A stretch of DNA of 64,000 nucleotides from Candidatus Saccharimonadota bacterium (GCA_003979185.1 RYWJ01000001.1:1-64000); one strand, 5' to 3'. Shown: positions 8,637 through 18,393, counted from the stretch's first letter. Numbers and translations: made by a program. The notes: a model not told the origin generated them from the sequence alone.

Positions 8637-11411
8637 ATGTCACCAGAATCCGACCTGAGAAAAGCTGAGAATGATGCGATTGCCAACAAAGAGCCATCGT
8701 ATTATACTGGCAGTGGTCGCGATCCTTGGGATAGACCAGATTCTCGCAAAGAACCATGGGATGATGCCAACAAGGCACCATGGTACAAGCTGAATGGCAA
8801 GAAGAAAGGTGTTGCAGCTTTTATTGTGGCGATTTTACTCTTTGGTGGTCTAGGGATCTTTTTGGGTGGCTCTAACGCATTATTAGCTCCAGCATTAAGT
8901 GCTTTGATGACTAGTAATACTCAGACTAGTTATACAAGTTATACCCTGCGCACTAAATGGATTACCAAGAATATGATGGACGATGCTGGTGGTGGCGCCG
9001 TTAAAAACGGCTTTACTGGTAAACTCAAATATGCTAATATTCCTACGAAATTCAGGAATCGCCTCAGCAAATATGGTATTGAGGTGTCGGGGAGCGGCAA
9101 AAACACCCGATTAAGCTGGAATGGTATAGACAATATTGACGCAGATCAGTTCGTCAAAATGTATAATGATAATCCTCAGTTCCGCGAAGCATACACCAAT
9201 GCCAAACGTGGGCGCGTGGCAACTTTCTTTGATAATGTGGCGATAAAAATTTACAACAAACTTGGCCTATCTCGTAACTGGTTTGCCAAGTATAAACAGA
9301 GTAGTGACGCTGAAGCTGATATGAAAAACTATCGGGGTACTCTAAGTCCTAAGTTTGAAAATAACACTTCAACTATCCGAACTAACGCAGAAACCGAGAA
9401 GCCCCGTCCTGATCCTACGGAGCCGGATGGTTTTGCAAAAGATGAAAATGGTAATATTATATACGACAAAGTCACCGAAGTAGAAGGAGGAACCGCTAAG
9501 CCCGGAGATGCTGCCGACGCCACCAGCAAGGCGCATGGGCTTGTAGGTAGCCTAGCTAAATCTGCTGCCTCTCTAGGTAGCGGTATTTGTGGCTTGCTAA
9601 AAATCGGCAATACAATTGCTATCATGGTGGCAGCCAATGAGATTTATCAATCCATAAATTACTTTATGGGACAAATGGAAAGCATTAGTAAAATGAAGGC
9701 TGGCTATGGCGATGAGTCTGCTGTCAATAGCGTCTTAAACTTCCTATCCACTTCCGCCACTACGCAAGTCCCAGACTATGATAAAATTACTGTCAACACT
9801 TCATCCCAGACTAGCACTTCGGCCGAAGAAGTTGAGGCAAATCAAAAGGTGGAGACAGGCAGCCCACTTGAAGCACCTACCGTCCAGAATATCCTTGCTA
9901 ATGCACCAGTAAGTGCTAGCGATACAACCAACTATTCATTAGAAAGATCTATTAAAAAGATGAGTGGAGCAATGTTGTTTAGCGGTGGTGCTAATGCTTT
10001 TTGTGCTGGCGTCGATGCGGTGAAGGGAATTATCTCAATCGCCTCAGCTGTAGGTAGTTTTGGTATTTCTATGATTGCTAATTTTGTCTTTGATGCTGTA
10101 TTTAGTTTTATTGCCGCTTCGGCAGTGACGGCTTTCCTTGGCTTCCTCATCCCAACTATTGCCAGGTCACTTTTCACAAACGTATTTGATAATGCCAAAG
10201 GTGTAGTTGCTGGGCACTTACTAGCTCAAGGCGCCAGTGCTGCAAACATGCGCGAAGGGCGTTCGGGTAGTGGACAAAGCCCATCCGGAGAAGCACAGAT
10301 AAATGCCTTTGTAAAATCCACCCAAGAGGTACTCGCTCTGGAAGCTGAAGTTGATCGTTTACGTTTAAGTCCATTTGACACATCCAATAAGAATACTTTC
10401 TTTGGTAGTATCGCTTATAGTTTACTACCAACTATTACCTCCTCTAGTACTACAGGATTAGCATCATTTATCCGATCCGCTAGCACCTCACTTTCATCAT
10501 TAACCAGCAGCGTCTACGCTGCGACCGAAGGAGTTGACGCCTACCTAACCCACTTTGGTGATTGTCCATTGTTGGATGAGATTGGTGCAAAAGGCGACCT
10601 CTATTGCAATCCTATTGTAACTACCGATATGAATACTATCGAAATGAGTCCAGATGATGATACTTTCCAAAAAGTGCTCATGAGTGCTGGTGAGGGCACA
10701 GATGGTGTCACCAATTTAACCTGTGAAGATGATGGTAGCTGCAAAGTCAATAAAAACTCCAACTTAGCTAAGTATATTTCGTATTGTGATGGTCGCGACT
10801 CACCATTTGGTGTAGTTGATCAAAATATCCTCGGCAATCTCGAAAAAGGTAATACACTAGTCAACTCCACCCCGATCGTTGGTGACGCGGTTGATATTCT
10901 GAACGGTTTAGAGAGTACTGAAAATATTCCTTGGGCTACTGGTGAGCGTTGTGGTAACACCACGCAGAATAGCGACTTTTGGCAGAACGAAGGCAGGTAT
11001 TATCAACGCTATATTGAGGATCAACGTATTCTAGAACAAATGGGTGCCTATGAGGGCTCACAAAATCCAGTCCTAGCCTATGAGGAGGAATTCGAAAAAG
11101 AACATCCAACCGATAATACATATATCGGCTACCTTTCTCGCATTTCTGGCCTAACTCCAGAGAATACTGAGACAGTTCTAGCCGCTATTGAATATTACGA
11201 CTTCGTCAATAGCTACGATGATAGTAACCGTATTGCGTTTGATGGTACTATAACCGATTATAAAAGTGGTGAAGAAGTTATTGCTGAGATTAACAGCAGC
11301 ATTATCTGGTTTGAAGATGCTAGTTATGTACAAAATCCACTTGAAACCAATACTGTCGCACATCAGCATATTATATACTACGATATACGTAATCGGAGCT
11401 ACGCTGCCTAA
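8637..11411 (+). CDS. large membrane protein of the T4SS locus, function unknown
   Basis: 924 residues starting 2 nt after the VirB4 stop. A polar N-terminus with W/D/P-rich repeats (SGRDPWDRPDSRKEPWDD) precedes a membrane helix at about 58-80. Further hydrophobic blocks lie near 310-345 and 440-520. The C-terminal third is hydrophilic with several cysteines (CPLLDEIG, LTCEDDGSCKVN, YCDGRDSP, GERCGN), as expected for an extracytoplasmic, disulfide-stabilised domain. I do not recognise the family. Its place between VirB4 and the hydrolase suggests a structural role in the secretion apparatus, comparable in position to VirB6/VirB8-type components. Its stop shares a base with the next start (TAATG). 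Confidence 0.7.
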   Translation: MSPESDLRKAENDAIANKEPSYYTGSGRDPWDRPDSRKEPWDDANKAPWYKLNGKKKGVAAFIVAILLFGGLGIFLGGSNALLAPALSALMTSNTQTSYTSYTLRTKWITKNMMDDAGGGAVKNGFTGKLKYANIPTKFRNRLSKYGIEVSGSGKNTRLSWNGIDNIDADQFVKMYNDNPQFREAYTNAKRGRVATFFDNVAIKIYNKLGLSRNWFAKYKQSSDAEADMKNYRGTLSPKFENNTSTIRTNAETEKPRPDPTEPDGFAKDENGNIIYDKVTEVEGGTAKPGDAADATSKAHGLVGSLAKSAASLGSGICGLLKIGNTIAIMVAANEIYQSINYFMGQMESISKMKAGYGDESAVNSVLNFLSTSATTQVPDYDKITVNTSSQTSTSAEEVEANQKVETGSPLEAPTVQNILANAPVSASDTTNYSLERSIKKMSGAMLFSGGANAFCAGVDAVKGIISIASAVGSFGISMIANFVFDAVFSFIAASAVTAFLGFLIPTIARSLFTNVFDNAKGVVAGHLLAQGASAANMREGRSGSGQSPSGEAQINAFVKSTQEVLALEAEVDRLRLSPFDTSNKNTFFGSIAYSLLPTITSSSTTGLASFIRSASTSLSSLTSSVYAATEGVDAYLTHFGDCPLLDEIGAKGDLYCNPIVTTDMNTIEMSPDDDTFQKVLMSAGEGTDGVTNLTCEDDGSCKVNKNSNLAKYISYCDGRDSPFGVVDQNILGNLEKGNTLVNSTPIVGDAVDILNGLESTENIPWATGERCGNTTQNSDFWQNEGRYYQRYIEDQRILEQMGAYEGSQNPVLAYEEEFEKEHPTDNTYIGYLSRISGLTPENTETVLAAIEYYDFVNSYDDSNRIAFDGTITDYKSGEEVIAEINSSIIWFEDASYVQNPLETNTVAHQHIIYYDIRNRSYAA

Positions 11412-12715
11412 TGAAAAGAAAACTAACAACAAGACTACGTATTACTCTACAAAGTGTGCTGTGTGTATTTTTGGCGCTTTTGCTAGCTAATCCGGCTGCT
11501 GCCGTCCTATCTGAGGCAACATTAGATTTTTACAACATAAACGGTATATATTACTATAATCCGAGTGGTGCCGGAAACAGTTTTGGCTGTTATAGTGGTG
11601 ATATCGTGATTGCTGGCACAACTCCTGAGGAAAAGGTTTGGTCTGGGCTAACCAGTTTTATGACACCAGAGCAGGCAGCTGGCACAATGGGCAACATGGC
11701 ACACGAAGGTAACTATTTTAATCCAGTACAGCATGAAGTTAGCCAAATGAACGCCCTCTGGAATACAGGATTCAATATTATTAATGATAGTAGCAAAGCT
11801 TATGGTATTGGCTTAATTCAATGGTCTTTTGGTCGTCGTACTAATCTCCTTCAGTATATAGAAAAGAGTGCCCCACACTTAATTCAATACTTTACACAAC
11901 CGGAAATATATTCAAAAGGCTACTCAGTCAATGGTAAAGTATTACTAAGTATGGTGGGTGACGCTGTATATGATCAGCTAATTCTAATAGAATTAGAATT
12001 CCTAAGGGACGAATTGCAAAACAATAGTAGCTATAGAAAACTTTTTGAGCAACAAACCGTCATAGAAGCAGCTGATTATTTCTTGGAAAGAATCGAAAAA
12101 CCAGCTGATCCAGAAGCATCCAGAGCAGTACGCCGCGCCGATGCTGAAAAATATTACAATCAACTAAACGGCATCGCACTCACCCCATCAGCCGGAACTG
12201 GTTGTTCAAGCTCCGGAACATTGCAGGAACTCACGCTTAAATATGCATGGCCGACATACCATCAAGCTAGTTTCGTCGAGATGATGCCAGATTATGCTAC
12301 AGCCGTACAACAACAAAAGGCATCTGGAAAGTATGCGGGTGGTATAAATTATCCAGGCGTAGATTGTGGTGGATTTGTAACAATCTTGATGCAAAATAGT
12401 GGATTTGAACCAAATTACAATTCCGGTAAAGGCGGAACAACAGCACAAGAGGCATGGGTCAAAAGCCATGGGTGGATTCTCCTTAATGCTTCAGAGGATA
12501 CGTATATAGAAACCAACATTCTACAACCTGGCGATGTCGCCTTTGTGACTGGTCATACGTTTGTATATGTTGGCAATATACCAGGTTTTGATTCAAATAT
12601 AGCCTCGGCATCACTTGACGAACGTGCGCCTATGGCTGGACGTGAAAGTTTAACCTATGATAAAGATAGGGGAGAAGTGGTTCGTTGGTATCGTAAAGGT
12701 AACGGAGTGGAATAG
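11411..12715 (+). CDS. secreted two-domain peptidoglycan hydrolase of the T4SS locus (VirB1-like role)
   Basis: 434 residues with a signal peptide (1-31). The first domain (about 70-215) has the layout of phage tail lysozyme-type hydrolases: FMTPEQAAGTMGNMAHEGNYFNP with a candidate catalytic Glu, and YGIGLIQWSFGRR. The second domain (about 275-425) looks like a CHAP/NlpC-P60 cysteine peptidase: catalytic Cys in PGVDCGGFV, and a His in VTGHTFVYVG preceded by QPGDVAF. Such bifunctional enzymes open the wall for T4SS assembly in Gram-positive-type envelopes. Start is fixed by the TAATG overlap with the upstream gene. Confidence 0.85.
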   Translation: MKRKLTTRLRITLQSVLCVFLALLLANPAAAVLSEATLDFYNINGIYYYNPSGAGNSFGCYSGDIVIAGTTPEEKVWSGLTSFMTPEQAAGTMGNMAHEGNYFNPVQHEVSQMNALWNTGFNIINDSSKAYGIGLIQWSFGRRTNLLQYIEKSAPHLIQYFTQPEIYSKGYSVNGKVLLSMVGDAVYDQLILIELEFLRDELQNNSSYRKLFEQQTVIEAADYFLERIEKPADPEASRAVRRADAEKYYNQLNGIALTPSAGTGCSSSGTLQELTLKYAWPTYHQASFVEMMPDYATAVQQQKASGKYAGGINYPGVDCGGFVTILMQNSGFEPNYNSGKGGTTAQEAWVKSHGWILLNASEDTYIETNILQPGDVAFVTGHTFVYVGNIPGFDSNIASASLDERAPMAGRESLTYDKDRGEVVRWYRKGNGVE

Positions 12716-12719
12716 GATC

Positions 12720-13649
12720 GTGCAACATAATACAAGTAATCAACGAAATACAATTATCATAGTAACGATTCTCGCTTTGGCGATGAGTGGTATTATAATT
12801 TATTCTATAGTGCAACTATTTTTACGCGCTGGCAAGTCTAAAATACTCGTACAATATGCTCCGTTCATATCCAAAGTTGAACTGGGAGAAACGACATTAA
12901 AGAATAATGCCGTAAATTATATTAAGCCTGGGGATTATACGATTAAAGTTTCTCTTGATGGTTTTGAGACGCTCACTACTAATGTCACAGTAACAGAAGA
13001 TTCCAAAAATCTTTTCGGTCAATTAACCCCAAACTCCCCAAAAGGCGAGGAGTTAGTACAAAAATATCAACAGGATTTTCAAATCCTCGATCCCTTATAC
13101 AGTGCATCATTGATAGAGTCTGGAGATCAAGCTCGTAAACAATGGCCAATTATTAACGAATTACCTGTTAACAACATGCTTTTTACCATAGGTTATAAAA
13201 CCAATGATCAAGATTTTCAGGTCATTATAGATACAACTAGCACTTATATGAGTGACGCAATTAGCAAAGTAAAATCCTTAGATTACTCAGAAAAGCCATT
13301 GGAATCATACGATATAGCTTTCCAAGGATGGGTAAACCCACTAGTAGAGGCTTTTATACCCAATCAAAAAGGTGATCCCTTAGATTTTATTCGTGATGGA
13401 TATAAGCACTTAGATAATGACTTAGATCTTAACGTCTCCACTGGATCCTATGTAGAATATGGCAACAAAACTTATTATTATACCACAATGACTACTGGAT
13501 TAGAATCACACTACAACTTAGTAACTTACAAATGCCTACTACGTAAATCCACCACTTGGGAACTCGTTAGTACACCTACACCAATATTAACTACCTATAA
13601 TACGCCCAATATTCCATTAGAAGTACTTGCTGAAGCAAACAATAATTAG
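12720..13649 (+). CDS. single-pass membrane protein with PEGA-like domain
   Basis: 309 residues from the GTG at 12720, 4 nt after the previous stop; an ATG at 12657 inside the previous gene is less likely. One membrane helix (about 14-36) is followed by a segment like ILVQYAPFISKVELGE...YIKPGDYTIKVSLDGFETL, which matches the PEGA surface-domain pattern (a short beta-sandwich repeat that ends in a GYT/PG-turn and a glycine-rich strand). The remainder is an extracytoplasmic alpha/beta region I do not recognise. Being last in the T4SS run, it probably acts at the outer face of the membrane. Confidence 0.65.
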   Translation: MQHNTSNQRNTIIIVTILALAMSGIIIYSIVQLFLRAGKSKILVQYAPFISKVELGETTLKNNAVNYIKPGDYTIKVSLDGFETLTTNVTVTEDSKNLFGQLTPNSPKGEELVQKYQQDFQILDPLYSASLIESGDQARKQWPIINELPVNNMLFTIGYKTNDQDFQVIIDTTSTYMSDAISKVKSLDYSEKPLESYDIAFQGWVNPLVEAFIPNQKGDPLDFIRDGYKHLDNDLDLNVSTGSYVEYGNKTYYYTTMTTGLESHYNLVTYKCLLRKSTTWELVSTPTPILTTYNTPNIPLEVLAEANNN

Positions 13650-13835
13650 ATAAATCGTATATGCATTGCAAAATGGGGAATATTTTTTGCAACAATCTCC
13701 ACAATTAAAGTACGTTTTTAGAATACCGTTTATTTTATTACTTTTTGTCTTCCCTAATACTTAGCGCTTTATATCTTAAAAACCGAACAACCCGAACACA
13801 TTACAACACTATACTGCCGTATGTAAATAGCTCAC

Positions 13836-14180
13836 TTTTCCACGGATGTGGAAAACGTGGATAGAAATCCACACACATTATCCGACAACCCTTGTACCAA
13901 AAATACAGTATATACTAGTGGCTACATTGAAAGCTGATCAAAAATAAGCACACAAAAATTTAGCCAAAAAAACCAATCGTAAAACAATCAAGAAAAACAT
14001 GCTAAGTTCAGCTTTAACCCTAACACGGCTATATTAAAACATCAGGAATTCCAACTCTTTTGCGAAACTTTTCCACAGTTACTTATGTCTATCCTGTGGA
14101 AAACTTAATCAATTGTGGAAAACTATTTATCCACATACTTTTCCACATATGTTCAACGATATTTTATATAATATATGCTT
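13836..14180. other. oriC: candidate replication origin: DnaA-box cluster and AT-rich tract
   Basis: This 560-bp gene-free stretch downstream of recF holds DnaA-box-like 9-mers in both orientations: TTTTCCACG (13836), GTGGAAAAC (13848), TTTTCCACA (14069), TGTGGAAAA (14095 and 14114), the perfect consensus TTATCCACA (14127) and TTTTCCACA (14139). An AT-rich run (about 14158-14180, GATATTTTATATAATATATG) next to the last box would suit an unwinding element. The position beside recF-dnaN-dnaA supports an origin. Two further clusters near dnaA mean the true unwinding site cannot be fixed by reading alone. Confidence 0.65.
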
Positions 14181-14209
14181 CATCTACTCGATAAATAGTT
14201 GAATGAAGT

Positions 14210-15223
14210 TTACAATCCACTATTACAAGATAGCTCTCCACTAGCCACACTCGTCAAAATAACTTGATTATCGGTAAAGTTTTTAACCAAACATTGTTGA
14301 CGGGTATCATCAAGCTCTGAAAATACATCGTCGAGTAGCACTACTGGGCGTTTACCAAGAACTTGCAAAATCATTTCCGCTTCAATAAACTTTAGGGCCA
14401 AAACCGACGAGCGCACCTCACCACGGCTTGCTGATCCATTAGCTTTTACTTGGTTAAAAATAAAATCATAATTATCATGGTGTATCCCAAAGCTTGTATG
14501 TCCTAGTAGGAAATCACGCTGGAAACTTTGTTCTAATTTGGTTAAAAAATCACTCTCCGTTGTAATTTCACTAATATAATCCAAGCTAACTTCGTCTTCA
14601 TTATCTGCAATTGAATGATAAACTTCCGTGAAGCGCTGGTTGATCTTTTGCACATATTTTTCTCGAAGCTCTGCAATCTCCGTACCATATTTTACTAATA
14701 AAATATCCCAAGAAAATAAATCTTCTGGCCTTACGAATTCCTCCTTAAGGAGTTCATTGCGCTGACGCAAAGCTTTATTATATTTAGCTAAACTACTATT
14801 ATAATTTTCCGACAATTGACCAAAAACACGGTCAAAATAACTACGTCTACTAGTTGGACTAGCACCAACTAAATGAAGATCATCAGGCTCAAATAATACA
14901 ATTGGGTACTGAGATTTCTTAAGTAGTCGTCGAGATTTTTTATCTTCAGCCAAAAACTCTTTTTTTTGCCCATCAAAAACTACAACAGTTTTGCGACCAT
15001 CACAGTACTCTAATTCCACGCGGTAAAACTCTGCCCCACGCCGCACGATCTCTTTATCCACCGCCCGAAAACTTTTTCCACGCATCGCCTCATAAATAGC
15101 CTCTAGTATCGAAGTTTTGCCACAACCATTTTCTCCGATAATAGTTGTAGTTTGATCTTGGCACTCCAAAGCAAAGCTCTCGTGGCTCCGGAAATTGTTT
15201 AGTTTAATTTTTCGTACTATCAT
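14210..15223 (-). CDS. recF: RecF, DNA repair and recombination ATPase
   Basis: 337 residues. The N-terminus (MIVRKIKLNNFRSHESFAL) and Walker A (GENGCGKTSILEAIY, about 31-45) are canonical for RecF; Walker B and signature come late (SSVLALKFIEAEMIL and PVVLLDDVFSELDD, about 295-308). RecF loads RecA on gapped DNA with RecO/RecR. The gene follows dnaN with a 4-nt gap, so the two form an operon. The last residues are short (VASGELSCNSGL), giving a slightly compact C-terminus. Identification is strong. Confidence 0.95.
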   Translation of the reverse strand: MIVRKIKLNNFRSHESFALECQDQTTTIIGENGCGKTSILEAIYEAMRGKSFRAVDKEIVRRGAEFYRVELEYCDGRKTVVVFDGQKKEFLAEDKKSRRLLKKSQYPIVLFEPDDLHLVGASPTSRRSYFDRVFGQLSENYNSSLAKYNKALRQRNELLKEEFVRPEDLFSWDILLVKYGTEIAELREKYVQKINQRFTEVYHSIADNEDEVSLDYISEITTESDFLTKLEQSFQRDFLLGHTSFGIHHDNYDFIFNQVKANGSASRGEVRSSVLALKFIEAEMILQVLGKRPVVLLDDVFSELDDTRQQCLVKNFTDNQVILTSVASGELSCNSGL

Positions 15224-15227
15224 CCAG

Positions 15228-16334
15228 CTAACTCTTTAGTGGCATCACGATATGAATATAGTCTTGGTTATTCTCACCTCTCATTACTACTGGATCCAGT
15301 TTGTTTGAAAAACCAAAGCTGATCTTTTCCTCATTAATTGCATTTAGTGCATCTAATAGGAATCGTGAATTCAAAGTTACTTTACCATCAACCTCTATAG
15401 TAGTTTTAATTTCTGAACTATTCTCACCAAGCTCATTGGCAACAGATCCAATCGAAAACGTACCTTTTTCCACACTTGTCCCACAAACTACTGAACCACC
15501 AACTTCCTTCGCAAAAAGCGCAGCTAGTTTCGTAACACGTATTAATTCGCTACGGCCAAGCTCTAGGCTAATTTCTGTAGCTTTTGGAATCAGCTGTCTA
15601 TAATCAGGGAATGAACCATCAATTAATTTCGAAGTAATCTCCACGTCACCTAGACGAAAGCGTACTTGAGTATTATCAAATAATACTTCGATCTGCTCAA
15701 CTTCTTCACTTAGTGAACGTAAAACTTCTTGCAATGAGCTAGTTGGAATAATTGCAGAAACCTCTGCATCGGTTTTTTTCACTAAACGTCGTTCCGCTAA
15801 TCTATAACCATCCGTCGCAGCAACATATAAATTACCTTCAAAAGTATTAAAATACACACCAGTCAAGGCTGGTCGAGTAGTATCATTACTAGCTGCCATC
15901 ATCACTTGAGATAAACCAATTTTAAAGTCTTCTGTTTTAATATTAAATGATACTACCTGATCCTGTTCTAGTTCCGGTAACTCCGGAAAATCATCCGCTA
16001 AAGCACCATTAATCATAGAATGACAACTGCCAGCCGTGACATCTACTTTAGTATTTTCTGCTTTGATCTCCACCAATTCGCCGCGTGGCAAATTACTAAC
16101 AAATTCTGCTATCAATCGTGCTGGTACGGTTACAACCCCATTCTTACTACTTGTTGCCGGTAGAAAACTAACTACTGCCATATCAAGATTTGTTGTGGTT
16201 AAACTAACTTTATTATCATCTACACGAATAAGTACGTTGTTTAAAATTGGCAGGGTAGCTCTAGCTCCTGCCGCTACTCGGCTTACGCTATTTAATGCTT
16301 TTGAGATTTTTTCTTGTGCAACTTTGATTTCCAT
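15228..16334 (-). CDS. dnaN: DNA polymerase III beta sliding clamp
   Basis: 368 residues, normal for the clamp. It opens MEIKVAQEKISKALNSVSRVA and contains the family segments LPILNNVLI, ATDGYRLAERR (about 170-180), LIDGSFPDYRQLIPK and the C-terminal DYIHIVMPLKS. As a dimeric ring it tethers polymerase to DNA. A strong AAGGAGG ribosome-binding site precedes the ATG. It lies between dnaA and recF in the conserved order and is separated from dnaA by a 255-bp spacer full of DnaA-box-like sequences. Confidence 0.97.
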   Translation of the reverse strand: MEIKVAQEKISKALNSVSRVAAGARATLPILNNVLIRVDDNKVSLTTTNLDMAVVSFLPATSSKNGVVTVPARLIAEFVSNLPRGELVEIKAENTKVDVTAGSCHSMINGALADDFPELPELEQDQVVSFNIKTEDFKIGLSQVMMAASNDTTRPALTGVYFNTFEGNLYVAATDGYRLAERRLVKKTDAEVSAIIPTSSLQEVLRSLSEEVEQIEVLFDNTQVRFRLGDVEITSKLIDGSFPDYRQLIPKATEISLELGRSELIRVTKLAALFAKEVGGSVVCGTSVEKGTFSIGSVANELGENSSEIKTTIEVDGKVTLNSRFLLDALNAINEEKISFGFSNKLDPVVMRGENNQDYIHIVMPLKS

Positions 16335-16384
16335 AAACCTCCTTAAATGAGTTCCTTATATAAATAATAATAGTAGTAATAGTA

Positions 16385-16589
16385 AGGTCTGTGGAAACTG
16401 TGTAAAACTAGTAAATTACCTCTATTAAACTGTGTGCAAAACCCTTTGTAAAACTTTTCCACCAAAACGTGGAAAACTAGGATTTTTCCCACCAAACTTG
16501 TGTAAAACTTGTTTTTCCACACATGGCAAAAAACTTTTCCACGGCTTTCCCACAAATTATCCCACAGATTTTTACACAGCTTTTCCACA
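16385..16589. other. DnaA-box-like cluster in the dnaA-dnaN spacer
   Basis: Between dnaA and dnaN there are TTTTCCACC (16455), GTGGAAAA (16469), TTTTCCACA (16513), TTTTCCACG (16535) and TTTTCCACA (16581), plus weaker relatives (TGTGGAAAC, TGTGTAAAAC, TTTCCCACA, TTTACACAG). The spacing is dense, roughly one site per 15-25 bp. It may be part of the origin or a DnaA-controlled leader of dnaN. Confidence 0.7.
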
Positions 16590-17960
16590 TTAACCATAAA
16601 GCTTCTCCTTGATCTCACTAATTTGGTCGCGCAAATTAAAGTTAAGCTTTAGGTCACCATCAATTTTTTTAATGCCATGCATGACGGTAGTATGATCTTT
16701 AACACCGACCTCTAGGGCAATTTTTGGTGTACTCATACCAAGGTCTTTAGAAAGTATATACATAGCGACCTGTCGAGCATTTTTAATATGTGCTACGCGA
16801 CTTTTTCCACACATTTCTTTTGTCGTAAGTTGATAATATTTTGCAACGCGCTCAACAACCTGTTTTGGAGAAACTGTTTTAGTCCTTGGACTATTGGTTG
16901 TGTTGACATACCCTTCATTGATGACTTCTAGTGGTGTCATACCTTTGAAGTCGGCAACCGCTAAAATATGATTAAGCTCGCCTTCCAAGGCACGAATATT
17001 GGTCTTTACATTATCGGCAATATACTCGATTGCTTCGTCTTCAATTTCTGCACCACGAAATTCTGCCATAGAGCGTAAAATAGCACAACGATCTTCGAAT
17101 TGTGGCATCTGTAAATCAAACTCTCCAGATTGGGATAGACGCGAAGCTAGCCGCTCATCGACGGATTTGATTTGGTCTGGCAGGCGATCGGAAGTAACGA
17201 TAACTTGTTTATTGTTCATGGTTAGTTCGTTAAAGATATCAAAAAACTCAGCCTGAGATGCGTCTTTATTCATGATCATTTGAAAATCATCAATAATTAA
17301 GATATCAAGTTTGCGGAACTTTTGACGAAACTCATCACTTTTTTTATTTTGTAAAGACTTAATGAAGTCTGAATAAAAACTAGAGATTGGGGTATATAAT
17401 ACTCGTAACTTCGGATCACGTTTGAGAATTTCATTACCAATTGCTTGGACAAGATGAGTTTTACCAAGGCCAGGGCCGCCGTAAAGGAAGAAAGGATTGT
17501 AACGTGTGCCTGGGTGATCAATAACGTTACGAGCCACACTGACAGCCAAGTCATTATTAGTTCCAATAACAAAGTTATCCAAAGTATAACGAGGATTTAA
17601 TCCGGTTTGTAGGGAACTATTAGTAGAAGATATGGAACGATAATTACTACTAGCTACGTTTGTAACAGATTGTATTTGTGCGGATCCTGAGCGATGGCTA
17701 GAGTGGCTTTTAGCCTTGTCTTTAGTGATAATATCGTAGTGTAAATTTTTAATAGAGATATTATTATGTTCAAAAGCATCTTTTATGACGGTAGAATATT
17801 TTGATTGTAATTGAGTGCGTTTAAAAACATTAGGCACACCAATAGTAGCAACGTTATTTTCTATAGAAATCAGTTCTGTACCAGTAAACCAAGTAGAGAA
17901 TTGTTCACGTGGGATAGACTGTTCAACTTCTGCCAGAATGTTTTTCCATATGTCAAACAT
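16590..17960 (-). CDS. dnaA: chromosomal replication initiator DnaA
   Basis: 456 residues from the ATG at 17960 (MFDIWKNILAEVEQ), which has GGAGG 12 nt upstream; an in-frame ATG at 18032 gives a basic non-conserved extension. Domain I is 1-80; a short S/N-rich linker (85-125) is domain II; domain III AAA+ has Walker A GGPGLGKTHLV (about 161-171) and Walker B ILIIDDFQ; domain IV carries the DNA-binding helix-turn-helix with the signature VGVKDHTTVMHGIKKI near the C-terminus. A DnaA-box-like TGTGGAAAA overlaps the -35 region of its own promoter (TATAAT at about 17994-17999, minus strand), consistent with autoregulation. Confidence 0.97.
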   Translation of the reverse strand: MFDIWKNILAEVEQSIPREQFSTWFTGTELISIENNVATIGVPNVFKRTQLQSKYSTVIKDAFEHNNISIKNLHYDIITKDKAKSHSSHRSGSAQIQSVTNVASSNYRSISSTNSSLQTGLNPRYTLDNFVIGTNNDLAVSVARNVIDHPGTRYNPFFLYGGPGLGKTHLVQAIGNEILKRDPKLRVLYTPISSFYSDFIKSLQNKKSDEFRQKFRKLDILIIDDFQMIMNKDASQAEFFDIFNELTMNNKQVIVTSDRLPDQIKSVDERLASRLSQSGEFDLQMPQFEDRCAILRSMAEFRGAEIEDEAIEYIADNVKTNIRALEGELNHILAVADFKGMTPLEVINEGYVNTTNSPRTKTVSPKQVVERVAKYYQLTTKEMCGKSRVAHIKNARQVAMYILSKDLGMSTPKIALEVGVKDHTTVMHGIKKIDGDLKLNFNLRDQISEIKEKLYG

Positions 17961-18013
17961 GACCCCTTGTGACCTCCTTCTTTCTATCTGTATTATAGCA
18001 AACTTTAACCGAC

Positions 18014-18144
18014 TTTTCCACAGTTTTTTCATGTAATTTTAACCATTGTATAATAGTTGACCTATAGATAGGGGTGGCTTTTCCACAGCTAAGTAATTAG
18101 CCCCAGATTTAATATGTGGAAAACTTCTTGCAAAAAGTGGAAAA
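18014..18144. other. DnaA-box-like cluster between dnaA and rpmH
   Basis: Four sites occur in 130 bp: TTTTCCACA (18014), TTTTCCACA (18079), TGTGGAAAA (18115) and AGTGGAAAA (18136). The last overlaps the spacer of the rpmH promoter, and the first lies at the dnaA promoter. This is the classical location for an origin in many bacteria and an alternative to the cluster next to recF. Confidence 0.7.
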
Positions 18145-18156
18145 CTGATGTATACT
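18128..18156 (+). promoter_or_regulatory. rpmH promoter
   Basis: TTGCAA (18128-18133) and TATACT (18151-18156) are 17 bp apart. A DnaA-box-like AGTGGAAAA lies in the spacer, so DnaA binding could affect rpmH transcription. Confidence 0.7.
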
Positions 18157-18211
18157 AGAACAAGATTTGTTAATTATCAAAGCAATAGAGTAATCAGAAT
18201 TGGAGTAAAAT

Positions 18212-18349
18212 ATGCCAAAACGGACATATCAGCCACATAAGCGTCAACGCAAAGTCGAACACGGATTTATGAAGCGCAATAGCACCAAGAATGGTCAAAA
18301 GGTTCTCAAGCGTCGTCGGATTAAAGGACGTGCTCGTCTTACAGCATAG
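18212..18349 (+). CDS. rpmH: ribosomal protein bL34
   Basis: 45 residues, highly basic, opening [14 protein letters not shown] and containing HGFMKR and [15 protein letters not shown], the full pattern of bL34. A GGAG sequence lies 6 nt before the ATG. It heads the conserved rpmH-rnpA-yidC-jag order and is followed by a strong terminator. Confidence 0.97.
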   Translation: MPKRTYQPHKRQRKVEHGFMKRNSTKNGQKVLKRRRIKGRARLTA

Positions 18350-18355
18350 TGTAAC

Positions 18356-18381
18356 AAAAACTCCTCAAACGAGGAGTTTTT
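18356..18381 (+). terminator. rho-independent terminator after rpmH
   Basis: Stem AAAAACTCCTC / GAGGAGTTTTT with an AAAC loop and a T run. It separates rpmH from rnpA, which then has its own promoter. Confidence 0.9.
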
Positions 18382-18393
18382 AGGTGGTTTAGC

